A stretch of DNA of 8,108 nt from Burkholderiaceae bacterium (GTDB lineage: Bacteria; Pseudomonadota; Gammaproteobacteria; Burkholderiales; Burkholderiaceae): the NCBI GenBank assembly GCA_022701965.1, contig JAKONL010000064.1, positions 1 through 8,108 on the forward strand, given 5' to 3'. Shown piece by piece: positions 1-6,709 of the stretch; the first letter of the stretch is position 1, and every line of letters starts with the position of its first letter. The notes beneath the pieces are model-generated. The model saw nothing but the letters and a program-made list of their open reading frames with translations. It was not told the DNA's origin and did no database searches. A program made the position numbers and the translations under genes.

Positions 1-1
1 C

Positions 2-295
2 GAAGCGGTCGTGACGGGCAGTGCCGCGGGGCTGCATGTGGTGATCTGGATTCCGTCGTTGCGGCCTCAGCACGAGGCGCCGCTCGCGCTGCTCGCGAGG
101 GAGCGCGGCGTCGGCGTCTATCCGATCTCTCCTCTGTTCGCCCAGGGCGGACGGCGATCGGCACCGCGACCCGCGGGGCTGGTGGTCGGTTATGCGAGCC
201 TGGACCCGGATGAGATTCGCGAGGGGGTGCGGATCCTGGGGCGCGTGATCGGCGGGTTTGCGCCCGGAGAGCGGTCGTCCGGACCGCTGCGCTAG
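2..295 (+). CDS. MocR-type GntR/aminotransferase regulator, C-terminal part (5' truncated)
   Basis: This is the last ~97 codons of a gene that begins left of the window; the frame is open from base 2. The visible protein matches the C-terminal small domain of fold-type I PLP aminotransferases as fused in MocR/PdxR regulators: an AGLHVVIWIP strand, an 'ARERGVGVYPISPLF' segment, then 'GLVVGYASLDPDEIREGV' before a closing helix. MocR proteins carry an N-terminal winged-helix DNA-binding domain and use the aminotransferase-like domain as a PLP-dependent sensor, but that part is outside the window, so a free aminotransferase cannot be excluded. A GTG at base 11 could be taken for a start, but it lies inside the conserved domain. 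The stop codon at 293-295 overlaps that of the convergent TetR gene. The target is unknown; divergent neighbours of MocR genes are usual targets, and these would lie to the left. Confidence 0.85.
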   Translation, partial: EAVVTGSAAGLHVVIWIPSLRPQHEAPLALLARERGVGVYPISPLFAQGGRRSAPRPAGLVVGYASLDPDEIREGVRILGRVIGGFAPGERSSGPLR

Positions 296-864
296 TCCAG
301 CAGTTGCGCCGCGACCCTCAGCATCGCGCGTGCGCGCTCCTCCGACGCGCCCGCCTTGCGCAGGGCCACCGCGCCGGTGGCCAGCGCCATCAGGGCGGCG
401 CTCGTGTCGGATGCGCGCCGCGCGGTGAACCCGCACTGGCGCAGCAGGGACCTCATCAGGCGGTCCACCTCGCCCAGATAGGCCCGGCCGATGCGCCGCA
501 CCTCCGCATCGGTCGGCGCCAGCTCCGTGGCGATGTTGACGAACAGACAGCCCTGCGACGGCCGCACACTGCAGCCGGCGACGGCCAGCACCGCCGTCAG
601 GGCGCGCCGGGGCGTCGTCCCGGCCGCCGCCGCCTCGTGCATCCGCTCGACGAGTTCGCCCGTGTAGAGGGCCAGAGCCGCCCAGAGCACTTTCTGCTTG
701 GACCCGAAGGTGGAATAGAAGCTGGAACGCGCGATGCCCATGGCCGCCAGCAGATCGTCGAGCGATGCGGCCGCGTAGCCCTTCTCCCAGAACAGGTCGG
801 TGGCACGTCGAAGTGCGTCGTCCTCGTCGAAGATTCTGGGACGACCTGGATTTCTCTTTGCCAT
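292..864 (-). CDS. TetR/AcrR-family transcriptional regulator, possibly redox-sensing (NemR-like)
   Basis: A 190-residue protein, normal length for the family. The N-terminal DNA-binding domain is clear: a basic start (AKRNPGRPR), a helix with 'ALRRATDLFWEKGY' (17-30), then the helix-turn-helix around 33-60 with 'SLDDLLAAMGIARSSFYSTF' and 'SKQKVL'. The C-terminal ligand domain contains 'QGCLFVN' with Cys106, plus Cys98 and Cys144, and 'ALRKAG' with Lys170. In E. coli NemR a Cys106-Lys175 pair senses hypochlorite and electrophiles; similar placement here suggests, but does not prove, redox or electrophile sensing. The gene is divergent from the catalase gene, with 149 bases between start codons, which makes the catalase its likely target along with its own promoter. 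No strong ribosome site precedes the ATG. Its stop overlaps the stop of the convergent MocR-type gene. Confidence 0.93.
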   Translation of the reverse strand: MAKRNPGRPRIFDEDDALRRATDLFWEKGYAAASLDDLLAAMGIARSSFYSTFGSKQKVLWAALALYTGELVERMHEAAAAGTTPRRALTAVLAVAGCSVRPSQGCLFVNIATELAPTDAEVRRIGRAYLGEVDRLMRSLLRQCGFTARRASDTSAALMALATGAVALRKAGASEERARAMLRVAAQLLD

Positions 865-960
865 AAGTCGCCGAGTCTGAGGCGTCCATGCGGCGCGGTC
901 GATGCCCGCAGCGACTGTCCCGCTCCGGCCGCGCTGCCCTCCTACAGTGGAAATCGTTTT

Positions 961-974
961 GGACCGTATGGTTC
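961..974. promoter_or_regulatory. Candidate TetR operator, imperfect palindrome
   Basis: GGACCGTATGGTTC lies between the divergent tetR and catalase genes. Its core ACC-N-TA-N-GGT is symmetric, with one further matching pair outside (G at 961, C at 974). As I recall, the NemR box has the form GACC-N4-GGTC; this site fits it at 7 of 8 defined positions. It starts 53 bases before the catalase ATG, where a bound repressor could block transcription. Function is inferred; the site is short and its symmetry imperfect. Confidence 0.4.
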
Positions 975-980
975 GGAAAT

Positions 981-993
981 CCCCGATCCGGGG
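981..993. repeat. Perfect short inverted repeat upstream of the catalase gene
   Basis: CCCCG-ATC-CGGGG, a perfect 5-bp inverted repeat with a 3-base centre, sits 7 bases upstream of the AAGGA ribosome site (1001-1005) of the catalase gene. It could be a second operator half of the tetR/catalase region, or a hairpin in the mRNA leader that affects translation. In a GC-rich genome an arm this short may arise by chance. Confidence 0.35.
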
Positions 994-1013
994 TCAACAG
1001 AAGGATTTCCTCC

Positions 1014-2123
1014 ATGAACCAGCCCGCCGCCAGTTCCCCGCCCATCCGCTACACGCCGTCCGTCGAGCAGATCGATCAGGACGAGCATGAAGTCTTCGCC
1101 GACCTCGACCGGACGCTGTCGAAAGTCCGCGAGAAGACCTTCGAGGACAGCGGACACGCGCGGCGCAGCGTCCATGCCAAGGCGCACGGTGTGCTGCGCG
1201 CGCGCCTGAGCGTGCTGAGCGGCCTGCCGGAAACGCTGGCGCAGGGCCTGTTCGCGCAGCCGGGCGACTACGACGCACTCATGCGTTTCTCGACCAACCC
1301 GGGCGACGTGCTCGACGACAAGGTGTCGGTGCCGCGCGGCCTCGCGCTCAAGGTCTTCGGCGTTCCGGGCGAGCGCCTGCCCGGCTCGGAAGCCGACGTC
1401 ACGCAGAACTTCGTCTTCGCCGACAGCCCCGCCTTCAGCGCGCCGAACGCGAAGAAGTTCTTGAGCAGCCTCAAGCCGCTGGCCGCGACGACCGACGTCG
1501 CGGAGGGCGCGAAGAAGGCGCTGTCGGCGACGCTGCGGGTGGCCGAGCGCGTGGTCGAGGCTTTCGGCGGCCAGAGTTCGACCCTGATCTCGATGGGCGG
1601 CCATCCGATGACCCATGTGCTCGGCGCCTCCTTCTATTCCGGCGCCGCGCTGCGCTACGGCGACTACGTCGCCAAGTTCGCGGTGGTGCCGGTGTCTTCG
1701 GATCTGGCGGCCCTGGCCGACCAGAAGGTCGATCTGGACGGCCGCCCCGACGGCCTGAGGGAGGAGGTGGTGTCGTTCGCGCGTGGCCACCGGATGGAGT
1801 GGGAGCTGCGCGTACAGCTGTGCACCGATCTCGAGAGCATGCCGGTCGAGGATGCGTCGGTGCCGTGGCCACAGGACCTGAGCCCCTACGTCACCGTGGC
1901 GCGCATCACGGCCGAGCCGCAGGCCGCCTGGAGCGATGCCATCCAGAAGGTTTCCGAGGACGGCATGTTCTTCAGTCCGTGGCGCGGTCTCGCGGCGCAT
2001 CAGCCGCTGGGCAACGTGATGCGTTCGCGCAAGGCGGCCTACGAGCAGTCCGCGCGCTTCCGTGCCGAACGCAACGGCACGCCGGTGGTCGAGCCGACCG
2101 ACCTGTCGGCCTTTCCGATCTGA
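1014..2123 (+). CDS. Small catalase-family heme protein
   Basis: A 369-residue protein of the short catalase-related family, which keeps the heme-binding catalase core and lacks the long arm and flavodoxin-like domains. Core motifs appear in order: 'SVHAKAHG' with His54 at the place of the distal catalytic His of VHAKG, 'MRFST' (90-94), 'PRGLALKVFG' (107-116), 'NFVFADSPAF' (132-141), 'FFSPWRGL', and near the end 'RKAAY' with Arg339 and Tyr343, matching the R-x3-Y proximal heme ligand motif. The position of the classical catalytic Asn appears to hold Asp137, so activity may be more peroxidase-like. There is no signal peptide, so it should be cytoplasmic. The frame is open further upstream, but ATG 1014 is chosen because AAGGA at 1001-1005 lies 8 bases before it and similarity starts here. 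Likely role: removal of hydrogen or organic peroxide, under control of the divergent TetR gene. Confidence 0.9.
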   Translation: MNQPAASSPPIRYTPSVEQIDQDEHEVFADLDRTLSKVREKTFEDSGHARRSVHAKAHGVLRARLSVLSGLPETLAQGLFAQPGDYDALMRFSTNPGDVLDDKVSVPRGLALKVFGVPGERLPGSEADVTQNFVFADSPAFSAPNAKKFLSSLKPLAATTDVAEGAKKALSATLRVAERVVEAFGGQSSTLISMGGHPMTHVLGASFYSGAALRYGDYVAKFAVVPVSSDLAALADQKVDLDGRPDGLREEVVSFARGHRMEWELRVQLCTDLESMPVEDASVPWPQDLSPYVTVARITAEPQAAWSDAIQKVSEDGMFFSPWRGLAAHQPLGNVMRSRKAAYEQSARFRAERNGTPVVEPTDLSAFPI

Positions 2124-2134
2124 CGCAGCGAGCG

Positions 2135-2155
2135 CGACCCGGCGGTGCCGGATCG
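2135..2155. terminator. Hairpin between convergent genes, candidate bidirectional terminator
   Basis: Arms at 2135-2143 and 2147-2155 pair around a 3-base loop (GGT), with one mismatch in nine (C2138/A2152). In minus-strand RNA that position becomes a G-U wobble, so the stem is continuous there. It fills the 32-base gap between the catalase stop and the flavin reductase stop, the expected place for a shared terminator. There is no clear T-run on either side, so it is not a textbook intrinsic terminator. Confidence 0.4.
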
Positions 2156-2761
2156 TCAGGCAACGGGGTCCGCCGCGCGGACCACCGCTCCCGCGCAGAC
2201 AAAGTTTCCACCGCCCAGGTGATGGATCGTCTGCAGGTCCGCATTGCCGCCGTCGAACGTCCAGTGGCCGTTCTCGAAGATCCGCGGATCGGCGGCAGCG
2301 CCCACCACCTCGGCGAAGCAGGTGTCGTAGGCATCCTCGCTGTGCTTCTCGGGAATGAGCCGGCATTCGAGCCATGCCGAGCATCCCGACGCCAGGACCG
2401 GCAGGCCCAGTACCGGCGTGGTTTCGGTGGCGATGCCGAAGTGCCCGAACTTGTCCATGGTCCGTCCGCTCGTGCTGCCGACCGCGTACGTCAGGTCGAC
2501 GAGTGCCGCGCCCGGCACGCAGATCGCGAACGTGCCGCTGGCCGCGATGAGCTCCCGCGTGAAGGTGGACTTGTCGATGACCACGGCGACGCGCGGCGGG
2601 GTGAATTCGACGGGCATCGACCACGCGGCCGCCATGACGTTGCGCCGCATGCCATCGGCGCTCGTGATCAGCACCGTGGGGCCGTGGTTGATCAGGCGGC
2701 TGGCGTGCGCGAGGGTGACCGGGACGAAGCGGCTGGGCATGGGCGTTGACATGGGATTCAT
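2156..2761 (-). CDS. Flavin reductase family protein (FMN-binding split barrel)
   Basis: A 201-residue protein matching the flavin reductase-like, FMN-binding domain family (split beta-barrel). Visible family features are '[10 protein letters not shown]' (28-37), '[22 protein letters not shown]' spanning about 41-62 (the phosphate- and isoalloxazine-binding region), '[19 protein letters not shown]' ending near 83, and a central 'KFGHFGIAT'. Members either reduce free FMN or FAD with NAD(P)H for a partner monooxygenase, or keep FMN bound as oxidoreductases. No monooxygenase gene is in the window, so the partner is unknown. It is divergent from the VOC gene (99 bases between starts). Three in-frame ATGs lie close together (2761, 2752, 2740), none with a good ribosome site, so the exact start is uncertain by up to 7 residues. 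Confidence 0.88.
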   Translation of the reverse strand: MNPMSTPMPSRFVPVTLAHASRLINHGPTVLITSADGMRRNVMAAAWSMPVEFTPPRVAVVIDKSTFTRELIAASGTFAICVPGAALVDLTYAVGSTSGRTMDKFGHFGIATETTPVLGLPVLASGCSAWLECRLIPEKHSEDAYDTCFAEVVGAAADPRIFENGHWTFDGGNADLQTIHHLGGGNFVCAGAVVRAADPVA

Positions 2762-2786
2762 CGATGGAAGTGGGGCTCAGCGGGAA

Positions 2787-2792
2787 TTTATA
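2787..2792 (-). promoter_or_regulatory. Candidate -10 element for the flavin reductase gene
   Basis: Read on the minus strand this is TATAAA (within GATATAAAT), 25 bases upstream of the furthest ATG of the flavin reductase gene. It is one of few AT-rich spots in the window. No convincing -35 hexamer is seen 16-18 bases upstream, so the call rests on the -10 match and its position in the divergent intergenic region. Confidence 0.3.
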
Positions 2793-2860
2793 TCGCTTTC
2801 GGTCATGCGGCACGTCCTCTAGAGTCGCCCTGTCCCGAACCACGATCCCATAAGCCACCC

Positions 2861-3292
2861 ATGACCGATTCCCGCCAGCGCATCCCGTTCCATCTCGCCT
2901 TTCCCGTCCGCGACATCGCCGAGGCGCGCTCGTTCTACGGCGATCTCCTGGGCTGCCCCGAAGGCCGCAGCGCGCCGGAGTGGGTCGACTTCGATTTCTA
3001 CGGCCACCAGATCGTCGCCCATCTGGCGCCCGACGAATGCGGTCACCGGCAGAGCAGTTCCGTCGACGGCCACGACGTGCCGGTCAAGCATTTCGGCGCC
3101 ATCCTTCCGATGGACGAATGGCAGGCGATGGCCGACCGGCTGGTCGCCCACAAGACGGAGTTCGTCATCGAGCCCTACATCCGCTTCAAGGGCGAGGCCG
3201 GAGAGCAGGCCACCATGTTCTTCCTCGATCCCTCGGGCAACGCGATCGAGATGAAGTCGTTCGCCGACCTCGGCTCGCTGTTCGCGAAGTAG
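2861..3292 (+). CDS. VOC superfamily (glyoxalase/dioxygenase-fold) protein
   Basis: A 143-residue single-domain vicinal-oxygen-chelate protein. The first beta-alpha-beta unit is '[22 protein letters not shown]' (10-31), and the second half ends with the classic '[15 protein letters not shown]' (120-134). Likely metal ligands are His11, His77 (in 'VKHFGAIL') and Glu130, the usual H/H/E set, so a metal-dependent enzyme (dioxygenase-, lyase- or isomerase-like) is plausible. The substrate cannot be named. The ATG is preceded only by a weak ribosome site. Its start faces that of the flavin reductase gene across 99 bases and its stop lies 16 bases from that of the convergent LysR gene. The flavin reductase and VOC genes may serve a common oxidative route, but only adjacency supports this. 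Confidence 0.88.
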   Translation: MTDSRQRIPFHLAFPVRDIAEARSFYGDLLGCPEGRSAPEWVDFDFYGHQIVAHLAPDECGHRQSSSVDGHDVPVKHFGAILPMDEWQAMADRLVAHKTEFVIEPYIRFKGEAGEQATMFFLDPSGNAIEMKSFADLGSLFAK

Positions 3293-3308
3293 GGCGCCGA
3301 GCGCAGCG

Positions 3309-4214
3309 TCAGCGCGCCGGCCCGCTGCCCGTTCGCGGCGCCGGCCGCTGCGAAGCGTCCGCCAGGCAGCGCGAGAACCGGGCGACGATCGGCGAGCGGG
3401 TCGTGCTCCGGCGCAGGAGCAGCCCGATCTCGCGGTGGAAGGTGTGCTCGCCCAGCGAGACCTTACGGACGCCGTCGGGCAGCGGCAGATGCGCCTCGAC
3501 CAGGGGAACGAGCGCGACCCCCATGCCGCTCGCCGCAAGCTGGATGAGAGCGGCGATCTCGTCGAGTTCGACCGCGTCCGTCACCTCGATGCCCTGTCGC
3601 CGCAGGAAGCCTTCGACCAGCCGACCGCCGAACGACACGCGGTCGTAGCGCAGGAACGGCCGCTCCCGCAGCAACGCCCGCCAGTCCTTGCGGCCCGATC
3701 CCTGCGTGGGCGCGACGAGCACGAACGGCTCGTGCACGAGCGTCCGCCATGTCATGTCGCCGGGCATGCCGAAGGGCGGGCGGATCATCACGGCGGCGTC
3801 GATCGTTCCGGCATCGAGGTCGTCCATCAGCCGGATCGAGACGCCCGGCGCCACGTGCGCGCGAACCTGCGGAAACGTCCTGCGGAGCGTGTCGAGCGCA
3901 CGCACGACCAGCGTCGACTGGGCCGATGCGATGGCGCCGATGCGCAGGACGCCCTGCGTCGACGGCGTGTCGGGCGGATCGCCCAGCCTGGCGAACGAGG
4001 CGCAGAGGAGTTCGGCCCGCTCGAGCACCGTCCGGCCGGCGTCGTTGAGCGTGGCGGACCGGCCGGTCCGGTCGAACAGCGGGAAACCCAGGTGGTCCTC
4101 GATGCGGCGGATCTGGCTGCTGACCGCCGACTGGGTCAGGCCGATGTGCCCGCCCGCGGCGGCGAACGTTCCGTGCCTGCAGACGGCGATGAAGGTCTTG
4201 AGCTCGGCGATCAT
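3309..4214 (-). CDS. LysR-family transcriptional regulator
   Basis: A 301-residue protein of standard LysR length. The N-terminal winged helix-turn-helix is unmistakable: 'ELKTFIAVCRHGTFAAAG' then 'LTQSAVSSQIRRIEDHLG' and 'PLFDRTGRSATLNDAGR' (about 4-61). It is followed by a linker helix and a periplasmic-binding-protein-like effector domain from about residue 90, with 'GVLRIGAIASAQSTLV' at its start and 'ASGMGVALVPLVEAHLPL' late. The effector is unknown. The gene lies 31 bases downstream of the di-iron hydroxylase gene on the same strand, so it may be the last gene of that operon; LysR genes are more often divergent from their targets. Its stop converges on the VOC gene. No strong ribosome site is seen before the ATG, and a few C-terminal residues (PAPRTGSGPAR) look like an unstructured tail. 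Confidence 0.93.
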   Translation of the reverse strand: MIAELKTFIAVCRHGTFAAAGGHIGLTQSAVSSQIRRIEDHLGFPLFDRTGRSATLNDAGRTVLERAELLCASFARLGDPPDTPSTQGVLRIGAIASAQSTLVVRALDTLRRTFPQVRAHVAPGVSIRLMDDLDAGTIDAAVMIRPPFGMPGDMTWRTLVHEPFVLVAPTQGSGRKDWRALLRERPFLRYDRVSFGGRLVEGFLRRQGIEVTDAVELDEIAALIQLAASGMGVALVPLVEAHLPLPDGVRKVSLGEHTFHREIGLLLRRSTTRSPIVARFSRCLADASQRPAPRTGSGPAR

Positions 4215-4245
4215 CCGTCGAGCATGGCCAGGATCGATCGAAAGA

Positions 4246-5394
4246 TCAAGAACCCAGCAGAAACCGGAATAGGTCGAGCAGCCACCCCGCTGCGCCCAGC
4301 AGCACGACCTGCAGGCCCCAGCCCCGCGTCACCGGCCATCGTCCGTCCGCGACCTTGCCGATCACCCAGAGCCCGGCGGTTCCCAGCGCCAGCAGCGTCG
4401 CGCTGGCGTGGAACGGCAGGTCGTCGGCCTGCCACAGGAAGGTCAGCAGCACGCCGGTCCACAGCAGGAACTGCAGGCCGCCCGACCATTGCTGCGCCGG
4501 CGTCGCGACCGGCTCGTACAGGCGCACCGCCTCGATCGAGAACGGCTCGTCCGGAAAGCGCGCGGCCACGTCGGCCGGCCGCCATCCCGGCGCCTTGAAG
4601 CACACGCGCAGCTTGTCGCTCCAGCGCCGCGTGTGCCAGGCGTCGCGCAGCACCGGCGCGTAGGGCCCGAGCACCGCCTGCAGCGGGCTCCAGCTGTCGA
4701 GCGGCTTGCGCGTGCCGTAGACGCACGGCTCGGTCTCTTCCTTGAAGGTCCCGAACAGGCGGTCCCAGATCACCAGCATGCCGCCGTAGTTGCGGTCGAC
4801 GTAGCCGTCGTTCACCGCGTGGTGCACGCGGTGGTTCGAGGGCGACGAGAAGACGCGGTCGAACCAGCCGAGCTTGCCGACGTGCTCGGTGTGGATCCAG
4901 AACTGATAGACCAGCACCACCAGCCCGGCGACGCCGAACTGCTCCGGCGGCACGCCGACGATCGCCATCGGCAGGTAGAACGGCCAGCCGAGGAACGCCA
5001 CCGTGCTCTCCTGGCGCAGCGCGGTCGAGAAATTGAAGCGCTGGCTCTGGTGGTGCACCGAATGCGCGGCCCAGAGCAGGGCGCTCTCGTGGCCCGCGCG
5101 ATGCAGCCAGTAGTCGCAGAAATCGAACAGCACGATGGCGACGATCCAGCCGGCCGCGCCGTCCCAGAAGGTCGGCTGCGGCCACAGCGCGACCCGTGGA
5201 TAGACCATCGCGTAGATGCCGATCTGGAACAGCTGCGTGCACACCGCCAGCCCCTGGCTGATCAGGCCTTGGCCGAGGCTCGCGATGCTGTCTTCCAGCC
5301 GGTAGGTGTTGCGCTTCCTGATCCAGCCGTAGAGGCATTCGCACGCCATCAGCAGCACGAAGACCGGGACGGCGAGGACGACGATGCGGTGCAA
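4246..5394 (-). CDS. Sterol desaturase/fatty acid hydroxylase family di-iron membrane enzyme, AGMO-like
   Basis: A 382-residue integral membrane protein with the full histidine set of the fatty acid hydroxylase superfamily: 'HRAGH' (His98, His102), 'HSVHH' (His111, 114, 115), 'HTEH' (His168, 171) and 'HRVHH' (His188, 191, 192), which bind two irons for O2-dependent hydroxylation or desaturation. Further segments, 'FNFSTALRQ', 'YQFWIHTEH', 'DRNYGG' and 'IWDRLFGTF', resemble alkylglycerol monooxygenase (TMEM195) more than sterol desaturases. Hydrophobic helices occur near 3-20, 45-65, 81-96, 135-165 and several after residue 300. The start is a TTG 14 bases after the ketosynthase stop; the first ATG (codon 16) would cut the first membrane helix in half, so TTG is preferred although its ribosome site is weak. 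Coupling to the ACP and ketosynthase genes suggests that the substrate is an acyl chain or an ether/acyl lipid; this is inference. Confidence 0.9.
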   Translation of the reverse strand: MHRIVVLAVPVFVLLMACECLYGWIRKRNTYRLEDSIASLGQGLISQGLAVCTQLFQIGIYAMVYPRVALWPQPTFWDGAAGWIVAIVLFDFCDYWLHRAGHESALLWAAHSVHHQSQRFNFSTALRQESTVAFLGWPFYLPMAIVGVPPEQFGVAGLVVLVYQFWIHTEHVGKLGWFDRVFSSPSNHRVHHAVNDGYVDRNYGGMLVIWDRLFGTFKEETEPCVYGTRKPLDSWSPLQAVLGPYAPVLRDAWHTRRWSDKLRVCFKAPGWRPADVAARFPDEPFSIEAVRLYEPVATPAQQWSGGLQFLLWTGVLLTFLWQADDLPFHASATLLALGTAGLWVIGKVADGRWPVTRGWGLQVVLLGAAGWLLDLFRFLLGS

Positions 5395-5408
5395 GGAACC
5401 GGGCCCGC

Positions 5409-6701
5409 TCAGTCGGCGAGCGACGCGATCAGCACGGCATTGGTGCCGCCGAAGGCGAATGAATTTGACATCGCGTGCCGGATGTCCGGCGCCGCGCGTG
5501 CCGCGCCGCGCACGAGGTCGATCGAGAACGCCGGATCGGGCGTCTCCAGGTTCGCGTTCGGCGGCAGCGCGCCGTGCGCCAGCGCCCGCATCGCGACGAT
5601 GGTCTCCAGCACGCCGCCGCCGCCGATCAGGTGGCCGTGGATCGCCTTGGTCGAGCTGACCGGCACCGTGTCGCCGAAGACCGCGTGGATCGACGCCGCC
5701 TCGGCCGCATCGCCGGCGCCGGTGGCGGTGCCGTGCGCGTTGACGTAGCCGATCTCCTCGGGGCGCAGGCCGGCGTCCTTGAGCGCGGCGCGCATCGCGC
5801 GGCCCTGGCCGCCCGGGTCCGGGTTGGTCATGTGCACGCTGTCGCAGTTGGTCGCGTAGCCCGAGAGCGTCATCGACGGCACGGCGCCGCGCGCGCGGGC
5901 ATGCGCTTCCGATTCGATCACCAGCGCGGCCGCGCCCTCGCCGAGCGCGAAGCCGGCGCGGTCGGCCGAGAACGGGCGGCAGGCCGTCTGCGGCGCGCCT
6001 TCGGGCGGCGGCGCAGTCACGCGCATCGAATGCCAGCTCGCGAGCGTGGCCGGCGTCAGCATCGACTCGTGGCCGCCGACGATCGCCACGTCGATCCAGC
6101 CGCCGCGGATGGCGCGCATCGCCTCGCCGATCGCCACGGCCGACGACGCGCAGGCGCAGGCGTAGGTCAGCGATGCGCCGCGGGCGCCGTAGAGCAGCGC
6201 GATCTCGGCCGCCGCGGCGTTGGGCATCGTCGTGAGCACGGTGGTGGGGCGCACGCGGCGGCTCTCCGAATAGAGGCTGCGCGTGGTGTTGTCGAAGGTG
6301 GCGGAGCCGGCCATGCCGCTGCCCCAGTAGACACCCAGGCGCTCGTTGTCGAGCGCCGGCGCATCGCCCATGCCGGACTGTGTCCAGGCGTCGCGCGCGG
6401 CGGCGATGGCCATCGCGGTGCCGCGGTCCAATGGCAGGCGCGAGGTGCTGCGCGCGCCGGTGTCGTCGAAGTCGCAGGCCGCGATGGCGAGCGCCATCGG
6501 CTCGAGCGTGCCGATCTCGAGCGACTGGGCGCGGACGGCCGAGCGGCCTTCGAACAGGGCTTCGTCGAATTCCGCCAGCGTGCGGCCGAGCGGCGTGACG
6601 AAGCCCATGCCCGCCACCGCGATGCGCGCGGCGTGCAGGGTGTTGGCGGGCGTGGGGCGCACGGCGGCGCGCACGGTGGGCGTGGCGAACGAAGCCTTCA
6701 T
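5409..6701 (-). CDS. Beta-ketoacyl-ACP synthase, FabF/KAS II-like
   Basis: A 430-residue thiolase-fold ketosynthase that condenses malonyl-ACP with an acyl chain. The N-terminal 'RIAVAGMGFVTPLG' begins near residue 26. The active-site Cys184 lies in 'ACACASSAVAIG', His323 in 'VNAHGTATGAGD', Lys352 and His357 in 'SSTKAIHGHLIG', and the C-terminal 'NSFAFGGTNA' loop is present. The triad is complete, so it should be a working condensing enzyme and not a chain-length factor. A first ~25-residue tail (MKASFATPTV...) precedes the core. The frame is open to an ATG at 6749, but that would overlap the ACP gene; ATG 6701 is chosen because it lies 8 bases after the ACP stop with GAAGAG as ribosome site. 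The tight spacing suggests translational coupling with the ACP, its probable partner. Because housekeeping fabF normally sits with fabD/fabG/acpP, this copy is probably a secondary-metabolism or special-lipid paralogue. Confidence 0.93.
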   Translation of the reverse strand: MKASFATPTVRAAVRPTPANTLHAARIAVAGMGFVTPLGRTLAEFDEALFEGRSAVRAQSLEIGTLEPMALAIAACDFDDTGARSTSRLPLDRGTAMAIAAARDAWTQSGMGDAPALDNERLGVYWGSGMAGSATFDNTTRSLYSESRRVRPTTVLTTMPNAAAAEIALLYGARGASLTYACACASSAVAIGEAMRAIRGGWIDVAIVGGHESMLTPATLASWHSMRVTAPPPEGAPQTACRPFSADRAGFALGEGAAALVIESEAHARARGAVPSMTLSGYATNCDSVHMTNPDPGGQGRAMRAALKDAGLRPEEIGYVNAHGTATGAGDAAEAASIHAVFGDTVPVSSTKAIHGHLIGGGGVLETIVAMRALAHGALPPNANLETPDPAFSIDLVRGAARAAPDIRHAMSNSFAFGGTNAVLIASLAD

Positions 6702-6709
6702 GATGCTCT

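Noticed and set aside
888..1013. N-terminal extension of the catalase from 888
   Set aside because: No similarity to the family, covers the likely promoter and operator region, and AAGGA before ATG 1014 marks the true start.
942..2858. Minus-strand open frame of 638 codons opposite the catalase and flavin reductase genes
   Set aside because: It lies antisense to a recognised catalase and out of frame with the flavin reductase; its composition is low-complexity Arg/His/Ala-rich, as expected for a shadow frame in GC-rich DNA.
3294..3318. GGCGC...GCGCC inverted repeat between the VOC and LysR stops as a terminator
   Set aside because: Only 5-bp arms with a 15-base loop and no T-run, within generally GC-repetitive DNA; not distinct from chance.
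4226..4244. GATC repeats with a GATC-GAAA-GATC mini-hairpin before LysR
   Set aside because: A 4-bp stem is too short to support a structural or regulatory call.
3435..4598. Plus-strand open frame of 387 codons opposite LysR
   Set aside because: Runs across the LysR gene and into the di-iron enzyme gene on the other strand, with Arg/Pro/Ala-rich sequence and no domain.
4211..5344. Second minus-strand frame within the di-iron enzyme gene
   Set aside because: Same strand, different frame from the enzyme that carries all histidine motifs; its own translation is Arg/Ala-rich noise.
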